Below, piece after piece: positions 44,935 to 52,123 of a DNA stretch of 64,000 nt. Within the stretch, counting starts at the first letter, position 1; every line of letters starts with the position of its first letter. Below the pieces are notes generated by a model. That model worked only from the letters and a program-made list of their open reading frames with translations, did no database searches and was not told where the DNA came from. Source of the DNA: Microcoleus sp. FACHB-672 (lineage in GTDB: Bacteria; Cyanobacteriota; Cyanobacteriia; Cyanobacteriales; Oscillatoriaceae); assembly GCF_014695725.1 (NCBI RefSeq), contig NZ_JACJOU010000013.1:1-64000 (forward strand), read 5' to 3'. The translations under genes and the position numbers were made by a program.

Positions 44935-45747
44935 TCAGCTATCAGATTGTCTTTCGGATGCCTGCCTTACCCTCTCAATATCCAACTCTAATGCTGCTGC
45001 TATCTGTTCTAAACTTAACCCTAATTGCAATAGCCGAGGCACAGTTTCTAACTTGCCTTCTAACTTGCCTTCTAACTTGCCTTCTTCCTTGCCTTCTAAC
45101 TTAACATCTTGAAAGTATTTTGTCTGTTTTAACTCACTTAAGTTAAACATGGCTTCTATCTCCTGCCGGCTTAAATCGGGAAATTTATAGAGCAAGATTG
45201 TCTCAATAAATTCTATCACCTTTCGCTTAATCGCCTCATCCCAAAGCTCTATATGCGCTTTCTGGATTAACTGTCTGGCTTGTCGCTGTGCGGTTGTCTC
45301 ATCTTCAACGACTAATTGCACGATTCCCACTCCCAAGGATTGGTTTGCGGTTTCGCCTAATTCATCTAAGTAAACCCACTGCACTTGCTGACTGGCAACC
45401 AAACACTGATATTCTATGGGGACTCCTGGATCGAGCCGGCGTTGGTAAAACACCGGCACTGCACGCCAATCTTTTTTAGGTTTGTTTTGCCCTAGATAAA
45501 GGAAAATTTCCGTAAAGAATCGGTAGTAAAAATCTTTGTCAGACTGAAATTGAACTTCAACAAAATAGATCGGCTGTTGAGTTTCACTCGCCGGCACAAA
45601 CACGCCATCAATACGTTTAACGGTTTCCTTAATTTCAACTGACTGGAACTGATAAGCATTGCCTTCGGATGCCGGCTGACCGATTAACTCAAAAAAAATG
45701 CCGGGAAATGTTTGAAAAATCTGATAAAAGAGGCTATCTGTTTTCAT
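44935..45747 (-). CDS. DUF2887 / Rpn-family putative nuclease (PD-(D/E)XK-like)
   Basis: A 270-residue protein that opens MKTDSLFYQIFQTFPGIFFELIG. This is typical of the DUF2887/Rpn group of predicted PD-(D/E)XK nucleases related to recombination-promoting transposase-like proteins. The putative active-site strand is VFVPASETQQPIYFVEVQFQSD, containing an ExQ-type motif (E..Q in place of ExK). The C-terminus holds a charged KLEG repeat encoded by a 12-bp tandem DNA repeat (45049-45108), then a helical tail. It sits inside the liv operon between livH and livM, 40 bases behind livH. This family is abundant and mobile in cyanobacterial genomes. A transport role is unlikely. Confidence 0.85.
   Translation of the reverse strand: MKTDSLFYQIFQTFPGIFFELIGQPASEGNAYQFQSVEIKETVKRIDGVFVPASETQQPIYFVEVQFQSDKDFYYRFFTEIFLYLGQNKPKKDWRAVPVFYQRRLDPGVPIEYQCLVASQQVQWVYLDELGETANQSLGVGIVQLVVEDETTAQRQARQLIQKAHIELWDEAIKRKVIEFIETILLYKFPDLSRQEIEAMFNLSELKQTKYFQDVKLEGKEEGKLEGKLEGKLETVPRLLQLGLSLEQIAAALELDIERVRQASERQSDS
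45049..45108. repeat. 12-bp tandem repeat inside the DUF2887 gene
   Basis: Five 12-bp units starting at 45049; the first three are identical (TAACTTGCCTTC) and the last two diverged. On the coding strand they encode KLEG/KEEG repeats. Such units can change in number by slippage without breaking the frame. Confidence 0.9.
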
Positions 45748-45787
45748 GATTTATGTAGATTGCAAAGCATTTTAAACCCCTGACATC

Positions 45788-46738
45788 CTACACTTTCTGT
45801 ACAAACCGGCGGCCCAGCAAGCCTTCAGGTTTAACTAATAGCATGAAAAACAATATCCCAAAGGCAACCGCATCTTTATAGGCAGAAAATTCTCCCGGTA
45901 CAAACGCCTCCACCAGTCCAATTGCCAAACCCCCCACCACAGCACCGGGAATGCTGCCTAAACCTCCCAGTACAATCACTGCTAAGCCTTTAAGCCCAAC
46001 AGCAATTCCAAAATAAGGGCCGGCAATACTCACACTAGAACCGACTAACGTTCCTGCCAATCCTGCCAGAAAACTGCTGATGAAAAATGTCAAAACAATA
46101 AAAAAATCTGTGTTAATCCCAAGCAAACTAGCCGTCAGCCCATCTTCAGCAACAGCCCGCATCGCTTTTCCATATTTTGTACGATTGATAAAATAACTTA
46201 AAATTAGCAAAATTAGCACAGAAACCCCAAAGATTACGATCTGAACTGTGCGGATTGGGATGGGGCTTTCCGGCGTACCAAAGTTAATGGATGGCGGTAA
46301 ATTACCATAAGTATTGGCGGGAAATGTGTAGCTTTCTGCCCCAACTAAATACTGAATTAAATTGACAATGACTAATGCCACGCCTAAGCTTGAAACCACC
46401 GTCAGCAGCGGATCTGCACCCTGCCGACGCAAAGGTCGAAAAGCCAAACGTTCCACGGCGACTCCAACCAAACCGGCAAGAGTGCTGCCTAAAAGCAATG
46501 CAAAGATAAATGGTAAGCGAATGGGCAATTGCACATTCGCGAATAATCCATTAAACCCGAAGGCACCACCCATCAGCGCATAAGTGAAGTAGGCACCTAG
46601 GGTAAAGATTGCCCCGTGTGCAAAATTAATAATGCCCAAAATAGAGAAGATCAGAGTGTAACCCAGTGCAAATATGGCATAAACACTCCCAATCGATAAC
46701 CCGTTAAGAAATTGTTGAAAAAATAAGCTTAAATCCAC
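45788..46738 (-). CDS. livH: Branched-chain amino-acid type ABC transporter permease LivH
   Basis: A 316-residue inner-membrane permease with about eight helices. It shows the family opening FFQQFLNGLSIGSVYAIFALGYTLIF and GIINFAHGAIFTLGAYF, the loop YGKAMRAVAEDGLTASLLGI, and the ending KPEGLLGRR. It partners LivM in the membrane. The start codon appears to be a GTG. It lies 138 bases behind livK, and that gap contains a stem-loop. Confidence 0.94.
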   Translation of the reverse strand: MDLSLFFQQFLNGLSIGSVYAIFALGYTLIFSILGIINFAHGAIFTLGAYFTYALMGGAFGFNGLFANVQLPIRLPFIFALLLGSTLAGLVGVAVERLAFRPLRRQGADPLLTVVSSLGVALVIVNLIQYLVGAESYTFPANTYGNLPPSINFGTPESPIPIRTVQIVIFGVSVLILLILSYFINRTKYGKAMRAVAEDGLTASLLGINTDFFIVLTFFISSFLAGLAGTLVGSSVSIAGPYFGIAVGLKGLAVIVLGGLGSIPGAVVGGLAIGLVEAFVPGEFSAYKDAVAFGILFFMLLVKPEGLLGRRFVQKV

Positions 46739-46789
46739 AATGATTCTAATAAATCTCCACCGATTAGGGACGCGCTCTATTTTATACTA

Positions 46790-46828
46790 AACGCAGAGAA
46801 ACGCAAAGGTTATTATAAACTCTGCGTT
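46790..46828 (-). terminator. Stem-loop between livK and livH
   Basis: The arms AACGCAGAG (46790-46798) and CTCTGCGTT (46820-46828) form a perfect 9-bp stem over a 21-base loop, in the gap between livK and livH. In binding-protein operons such structures often stabilise the upstream message or cause partial termination, so that more binding protein than permease is made. The arms also resemble the dispersed CTGCGTTT repeat. Confidence 0.5.
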
Positions 46829-46876
46829 CCTTTACGTGTCCTCTTATCAACCCCCCCTGTATTAAAGGCAATGGGC

Positions 46877-48106
46877 TTATTTCAGATAAGTAAATTTACC
46901 CTTATTTCCATCAGCATCCATTTTGATTTGAGCGACGTAAAAATCTTTCTGAACGATTTCTCCTTCGGAAGTAAAAGAAATCTCACCGATGGGCGTATCG
47001 TACTTTCCAGCTAATATTTGTTTGTTCAGTTCTGTTCGCAGTTGAGGGAGAGACATTTTAGAAATGTCAGTTTTCTGATCGACTGCTGTTAGGGCTTCTA
47101 CAAAGACTTGAACAGCGGTAAAAGCTTGAGCGCTAAATTGAGGGGGATCTTTTTTATATTGGTTGGTATAAGCTGTGCGATACACGTTATTGATTTCGCC
47201 CGAATGCTCAGGACTGTAAGCTTGGGCAACTAAAACGCCATCACAAAGTGCTTTGCAGACTGGATAGACATTCGGAGTATTGAGACCGTTACCGCCAATA
47301 ATTAAGCCTTTATAGCCGAGTTCTCGCAATTGCCGAACTAAGTTTCCGCCGTCAGAAGTTAGGCTAGAAATAATTACGAGATCGGGCTTTAAATTCATCC
47401 CGTTAGTTGCTTGGGTTTGAAAGTCTGTGTCAGTTGTTTGGAATTTTTGAACGGTTACAAGCTCAAGCCCTTGTTCCTTCACGGTTTGCTGAAAAATGTC
47501 TGTTTCGGATTTGCTATAAGCATCATCTTGAGCATAAAAAACAGCAACTCTTTTGAGCTTAGGATTGATCTTAATTGCTGCTTTCACTGCATTGGGTGCA
47601 ACGACCGTTACGGGTGCTGAAACACGAGCGATATAGTCTCCAATTTGGGGAATTCCTTTGGCCGTAGTAGAAGGCCCAAGTACTGGCACCTTTGCGTTAT
47701 TTGCCACCGGCTGGGCAGCAAACCCTTGCTGTGAGCGACTCGGCCCGACAATGCCAACGACTTTGTGTTTAGTAATCAGCGATTGAAAGGCATTAATTGC
47801 GCCGGCTTCATCTCCTCCCGTATCTTCAAAAATCAGTTTAATGGGGGTGCCATCAACGCCGCCTTTGTCGTTGAAATATTTCTCGGCAATTTTTGCACCG
47901 GCAACTGATTCCTGACCGATTAAACCAACGTTGCCGGTTTGTCCTACAGCAATGCCAATGGGAATTGCCCCAGATGAGCCGGCTGTTGTTGAAGACGTGG
48001 TCTCAGTTGAGGAATTTGAACCACTATTTGTCTCACCACAAGCACTTAGCAGTAAAGCAAAAGTAACCAATAAAGCACAGGTACGATGAGCCGCAAATTT
48101 TTTCAT
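46877..48106 (-). CDS. livK: ABC transporter substrate-binding lipoprotein, branched-chain amino-acid (LivK/HAAT) type
   Basis: A periplasmic binding protein of about 409 residues from the ATG at 48106 (MKKFAAHRTCALL); an in-frame start at 48169 adds 21 unlikely residues. A lipoprotein signal with LLLSAC (Cys23) is followed by a Ser/Thr-rich tether. The Peripla_BP_6 fold contains PIGIAVGQTGNVGLIGQE, VVGIVGPSRSQQ and the hinge region of this family. It captures the substrate and delivers it to LivH/LivM. It heads the operon; its leader includes a strong hairpin at 48263-48294. Confidence 0.93.
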   Translation of the reverse strand: MKKFAAHRTCALLVTFALLLSACGETNSGSNSSTETTSSTTAGSSGAIPIGIAVGQTGNVGLIGQESVAGAKIAEKYFNDKGGVDGTPIKLIFEDTGGDEAGAINAFQSLITKHKVVGIVGPSRSQQGFAAQPVANNAKVPVLGPSTTAKGIPQIGDYIARVSAPVTVVAPNAVKAAIKINPKLKRVAVFYAQDDAYSKSETDIFQQTVKEQGLELVTVQKFQTTDTDFQTQATNGMNLKPDLVIISSLTSDGGNLVRQLRELGYKGLIIGGNGLNTPNVYPVCKALCDGVLVAQAYSPEHSGEINNVYRTAYTNQYKKDPPQFSAQAFTAVQVFVEALTAVDQKTDISKMSLPQLRTELNKQILAGKYDTPIGEISFTSEGEIVQKDFYVAQIKMDADGNKGKFTYLK

Positions 48107-48673
48107 AAAAACTAAAGGGAAATTCTTTAGGAATATTTTACTGAGGCTGTAGCCAATTAAAGAGCGCATTTGTGTTTCTTTATCGGCACTCGGTTAAGTC
48201 TATCGTGCATCCAGTGATTACAATTGGCTACCTTTTCAGGCTCACTCGCATCACCGGCAGCCTGAAAGAGTCGGCGATGCAACCGACTCTTTCATTGAGA
48301 ATATCCAGGATTCTGGCTAGATTTTGCACTGGTTTGCAAAGCTCTACTGCATCACCGGCAACCGATGTTGTATTCTACAGCCGAACGCCGCTGTTTACTC
48401 AGGGGTGCCATCGCTATTTTTGAGCGCTAGCTATCCCTCAGGTGCCCCTGGTAAACCGGGAAACAGGCTGCCGGCAACCAGTCTGTATGCACGGAAACAC
48501 GCAGCTTTGGGGCCTGGGATCACAGCATTCGTAGACAAAAAGGTTGACTTTCGGCTGGGGTATCGCTTATTACTATTTACTTAGTGGTGCATATACGTTA
48601 CGAATTATGAAGGATCGTTTTTATTTTTTAAGGAGCCAACTTATCGCACACAACTTGTAGCAGAGGAAAGCCC
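48107..48673. promoter_or_regulatory. Divergent intergenic region between livK and rlpA-like gene
   Basis: About 570 bases that must hold the promoters of the liv operon and the RlpA-like gene. Two structures are visible: an inverted pair of GTAGCCAATT (48149-48158 and 48222-48231) and a strong hairpin at 48263-48294. Short open frames here (for example 48324-48584) have no family resemblance. Confidence 0.5.
48263..48294. promoter_or_regulatory. Strong palindrome upstream of livK
   Basis: A perfect 12-bp stem, TGAAAGAGTCGG (48263-48274) with CCGACTCTTTCA (48283-48294), over an 8-base loop, about 160 bases ahead of livK. No T-run follows on either strand. It could be an operator for a dimeric regulator, a leader hairpin or a repeat copy. 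Confidence 0.55.
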
Positions 48674-49960
48674 ATGCCGTTTCTCGGACTTATTTGGATA
48701 ACACCTTGTTTGAGCTGTGGAGTCGAATCTGGTCAGGGTTTAGCCAAAAGCCCCGTTCCCTTAATCAGCGCAGTTCCAGCTAAAGGTTTATCGGCAGCCG
48801 GTTTTGAGATTAATTGGTCTCATTCTTGGTTCTCTCAGGCAAAAGCAAGTACAAGTATTTCAAGTTCATTTGCTCCCCCAGTTGTCTTGCTGCCACTCAA
48901 TTGGATGCTTCAGCAAGGACGCCATTACTCTCAACTAAAGCGAGTCAAACCTTTCCGTTCTTGGCCGTGGCTAACTTTTGCAGACAAACCGCTTTGCCCT
49001 TCTGAGCAAGTGCCGCAAACCCCTCAATTAATAACGGTTTCACAAACCACTCAGCAGCCGTTTGAACCGTTGGATGTCAAAGTTCCAGTTGAAAGCGATT
49101 CCGCAAATAAAATTTTTGAGTTTTTTCACAATTTAGTGCCTCGAACCGAGAGAGTTGAACCCCCCTCTCATGCAGTGCCGGTGTCGGTGGTGGTTATTCA
49201 CACCGAGCAAAACGCTCAAGCCGGCAGCACTCAAGCTAAGGCTGGAGACAGCAAGCTGCAAGGCTTTTGGCGGAATTTGAAGTCGAGACAGGATCGGGAT
49301 GCCGCCGGCTCATCCTCCAACCGGCAAACGTTTCAGGTTCGGGTGAAAGAGTATGTGATTGCAGAAGTGCCTGAACGCGCCCAAGCAAATAAGATTGCTC
49401 ACGCGCTGGAACAATCTTTCAAAGACCGGCATTTCCAGCCGGCACAACTGCAGCCGGCAATGGTGAATGGAACGCCAGCGCTCAAAGCCGGCACTCGAAC
49501 AATCCTGACAATCGATAAAAAACTAGGTGCCGGTCTTAAAAGCAACCGCGAATTACTGGCTATTGAGTGGGTGAACAATCTCCGAATTGCCCTAGAAACA
49601 CCCCCATTAACTCTGGTGGAAGCTCAAGCGAAGATGCACCAATTGGTGGAAACGCCAAGGAAAATTGAGGGGATGGCTTCTTGGTATGGGCCTTATTTTG
49701 AAGGTCGCCCCACTGCCACAGGTGAAACGTATCGGCAAACTGAACTTACTGCCGCCCATCCCTCCTTGCCTTTCGATACCTATTTGAAAGTCACTAGCCT
49801 GGAAAGTCGCAAGACAGTGATTGTGCGAGTCAATGATCGCGGCCCTTATGTTGGAGATAGAGCCTTGGATCTCTCCCGTGAGGCGGCCCGATGCCTCAAT
49901 AGTGTGGAATCTGGAGTCGTGCCGGTGGAGGCTGTCGTCATGCAAAAGACTAGAAGCTAG
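48674..49960 (+). CDS. RlpA-like septal ring lytic transglycosylase family protein
   Basis: A 428-residue protein with a C-terminal double-psi beta-barrel (~330-425): GMASWYGPYFEGRPTATGE, VRVNDRGPYV, DLSREAA. In RlpA this domain binds or cleaves denuded glycan strands, with Asp and His in the groove. The first ~325 residues are a low-complexity and unassigned region, a common layout in cyanobacterial RlpA-like proteins. The ATG at 48674 (MPFLGLIWITPCLSCG) gives a weak leader. Enzymatic activity is inferred from family only. Confidence 0.88.
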   Translation: MPFLGLIWITPCLSCGVESGQGLAKSPVPLISAVPAKGLSAAGFEINWSHSWFSQAKASTSISSSFAPPVVLLPLNWMLQQGRHYSQLKRVKPFRSWPWLTFADKPLCPSEQVPQTPQLITVSQTTQQPFEPLDVKVPVESDSANKIFEFFHNLVPRTERVEPPSHAVPVSVVVIHTEQNAQAGSTQAKAGDSKLQGFWRNLKSRQDRDAAGSSSNRQTFQVRVKEYVIAEVPERAQANKIAHALEQSFKDRHFQPAQLQPAMVNGTPALKAGTRTILTIDKKLGAGLKSNRELLAIEWVNNLRIALETPPLTLVEAQAKMHQLVETPRKIEGMASWYGPYFEGRPTATGETYRQTELTAAHPSLPFDTYLKVTSLESRKTVIVRVNDRGPYVGDRALDLSREAARCLNSVESGVVPVEAVVMQKTRS

Positions 49961-50025
49961 GGAAGAGAGGGGAAACCACAAGGAATTTCTGCTCGCTCGT
50001 GTTGAGAGCAAATTGTACTAATTCT

Positions 50026-50164
50026 CTACAAGTCAACTCCACATAAAGCTGATAAGATATCATGCCGTACAGTAATTGATGCGAGAATTGGTGACGTTAA
50101 ATTTTCCAGCTCGACTTCGAGATTTTGCCGCAATTTTTCTAAATTTTTTGGCATCGACCAACGC
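50026..50164 (-). pseudogene. IS630-type transposase remnant (C-terminal end, inverted copy 1)
   Basis: Read on the minus strand this encodes a transposase tail (RWSMPKNLEKLRQNLEVELENL...ILASITVRHDILSAL) ending at a TAG (50028-50026). It is about 90% identical by eye to the plus-strand segment 51898-52035, in opposite orientation. The two form inverted repeats of ~130 bases around the trans-sulfuration gene. No intact transposase remains. Confidence 0.8.
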
Positions 50165-50206
50165 AATCGGCGTCAGAATCCATTTAGCTCGCTACGCGAC
50201 AATAGC

Positions 50207-51421
50207 TTACCGTCCAACGCTTGACATTGTTCGATCTAAGTCCCTACAGAGATCCTCCGCGTCTTCCAGTCCCACTGATAGTCTGAAAACCCCATCCCCT
50301 GCAAAGTTGCGGTACGCCTCAGCCTGCGTCTCATCGAGTGCGAAAGAGGTTTCTAGCATTTCCTGAGTCGAAATATAGTAGATAAGACTACGCTGATGAC
50401 CGAGGGACACAGCATAGTGAATGACTTGCAATCGCTGGGCAAAAGCTTGAGCAACGGCAAGAGCATCTTTGGCCTGGAAAGCGATCATGCCAGAAAAGTT
50501 TCGCATCTGCCGTTTTGCTAATTCGTGTTGCGGATGGGAGGGTAGACCTGGATAAATCATCTGTTTGACTTGAGGATGAGATTCCAGGAATTGTGCCACT
50601 TTCAGTGCATTTTCCTGATGAGCTTTCATGCGGATAGGCAATGTAGCGATCCCCCGCATGATCAGCCAAGCGTTAAATGGGCTAAGCGCCCCCCCCAGAT
50701 GAACCAGCAGATCGCGAATTCCTGATAGTTCATCGCTTGCCCCCAGAACTGCTCCACCAATTGCATCCCCATGTCCACATAAATACTTGCTTAGGGAGTG
50801 GACGACAAAATCTGCACCTAAACTGAGGGGCTGAGTCGCTACAGGGGTGGCAAAGGTCGAATCAACCGAGAGCTTTGCACCAGCAGCATGAGCTATTTGT
50901 GCGATTGCCCTAATATCCGACAATCTAACAATCGGGTTACAAGGGGTTTCAATATGAATCAGCTTGGTATTGGTTTGAATTGCTGCTTCTACAGCCTTCA
51001 AATCTGTTGTGTTGACTCGCGTTACCTGAATCCCAAAACTAGGAATCAATCCCTTCATCAATTCAGCCGCGCCAACATAAGCAACGTCGCTCATGACCAA
51101 GTGGTCGCCCGACTTAAGCTGGTGAAACATCAAGGCTGAAATGGCTGCCATACCGCTCCCAAATGCCACACAAGCCTCAGCACCTTCTAAAGCTGCCAAT
51201 TTTTGTTCTAGCTGTTGAACCGTTGGATTGCCCTCACGGGTATAAAAGAACGTTGTTTGACCCTGTAAATTCTCAGCCGAGAAAGGAGTATCTGCATCGG
51301 TCACAAAAGATGATGACATTACAATATTGGGGGAGGAAGCACGAGTAGTGCTATCAGGTTTTTCTCCAGCATGAATTGCTGTCGTTTGCAACCCTTGAAA
51401 CTCGAAATCATTTGCTGACAT
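50207..51421 (-). CDS. PLP-dependent trans-sulfuration enzyme (cystathionine gamma-synthase / methionine gamma-lyase family)
   Basis: A 404-residue Cys/Met-metabolism PLP enzyme. It opens GLQTTAIHAGEKPD, binds cofactor phosphate with YTREGNPT, has FGSGMAAISA and VDSTFATP, and carries the PLP lysine in VVHSLSKYLCGHGDAIGG. Members make cystathionine or homocysteine from activated homoserine, or eliminate methanethiol from methionine. The position of the Cys in LYGCTF-type methionine gamma-lyases reads AYVGAAE, so that activity is not specifically indicated. An AGGAG site lies ~13 bases before the ATG. The gene is bracketed by inverted transposase remnants, suggesting it came with, or was trapped by, mobile DNA. 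Exact reaction not assigned. Confidence 0.92.
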   Translation of the reverse strand: MSANDFEFQGLQTTAIHAGEKPDSTTRASSPNIVMSSSFVTDADTPFSAENLQGQTTFFYTREGNPTVQQLEQKLAALEGAEACVAFGSGMAAISALMFHQLKSGDHLVMSDVAYVGAAELMKGLIPSFGIQVTRVNTTDLKAVEAAIQTNTKLIHIETPCNPIVRLSDIRAIAQIAHAAGAKLSVDSTFATPVATQPLSLGADFVVHSLSKYLCGHGDAIGGAVLGASDELSGIRDLLVHLGGALSPFNAWLIMRGIATLPIRMKAHQENALKVAQFLESHPQVKQMIYPGLPSHPQHELAKRQMRNFSGMIAFQAKDALAVAQAFAQRLQVIHYAVSLGHQRSLIYYISTQEMLETSFALDETQAEAYRNFAGDGVFRLSVGLEDAEDLCRDLDRTMSSVGR

Positions 51422-51441
51422 GAAGTGAAAGATCTCCTGAG

Positions 51442-51597
51442 TTATTTTTTCAGTTCAAGGTTTCCCTGTATTGCGGTGCCGATCGCCTGCTCGTCTGGAG
51501 CATTACTTTGCAGCAGTGCATGAGCAACATTGGCTTGGTCGGTGTGACTGTCGATCATCTTGTCCATTGATTCGCGTGAACTTTCAAGTGTCATCAT
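51442..51597 (-). pseudogene. Truncated gene 3' end upstream of the trans-sulfuration gene
   Basis: A 51-residue frame (MMTLESSRESMDKMIDSH...) ends at a TAA 20 bases ahead of the trans-sulfuration ATG. The frame stays open upstream of the ATG (…SPLNGVPR-) to about 51640, where transposase-derived sequence on the other strand begins. It therefore reads like the C-terminal end of a larger protein cut off by the insertion. I do not recognise the family. A real small protein is possible but less likely. Confidence 0.5.
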
Positions 51598-51616
51598 TCG
51601 AGGAACACCGTTAAGG

Positions 51617-52035
51617 GGAGAAAATTTCTTTTGGGAGTTTTCTTACCTAAATATAGATTGTTTTCAAATTTTTTTGAATTTGATTTCTCAACAGTTTGAA
51701 GATTCGCTATTAATTATCCAATTGGATAATGGAGCCTTTCATAAAGCGAAACGGCTCTTTCTTGCCAAACAACATCATTTTATTCTTTCAGCATCATTTT
51801 ATTCTTTTAGCCGGCGTATTGTACGCAATTAAATCCTTACGCCTGCGGCGGGGCGAAGCCCTATGAACAAGTTTGGCAATATCTCAAGCGCCCCTGGCGT
51901 TGGTCGATGCCAAAAAATCTAGAGGAATTGCGGCAATATCTCAAAGTCGAACTGGAAAAATTAACGCCACCAATTCTCGCATCAATTACTGTACGGCATG
52001 ATGTCTTATCAGCTTTATCTGTAGTGAACGTTTAG
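51617..52035 (+). pseudogene. IS630-type transposase, degenerate copy 2
   Basis: The plus strand encodes fragments of a DDE transposase. First comes LNIDCFQIFLNLISQQ...LLIIQLDNGAFHKAKRL (the second Asp region, QLDN). After a frameshifted stretch follows the C-terminus YEQVWQYLKRPWRWSMPKNLEELRQYL...ASITVRHDVLSALSVVNV, with a stop at 52033-52035. The part that should carry PxxSPxLNPIE is lost and holds a 19-bp tandem duplication (51773-51791 and 51792-51810) plus a GC-rich CGCCTGCGGCGG insert. The final ~130 bases match copy 1 at 50026-50164 in inverted orientation. Confidence 0.8.
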
Positions 52036-52123
52036 AGAATAGGTATTAGATGTGGGAAAGCTTATTTTGCCACAAACTCGCTATTCTTCTTTGAGGCCGG
52101 CAAGATGCCGACCCCAGGAGCAA

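Noticed and set aside
48172-48584. Small plus-strand frames in the livK-rlpA gap
   Set aside because: They have no recognisable domain, overlap palindromes and have no clear ribosome-binding site.
50166-51421. Riboswitch (SAM or cobalamin) controlling the sulfur amino-acid gene
   Set aside because: The region upstream of its start is filled by a gene relic and transposase debris; no conserved riboswitch core was seen.
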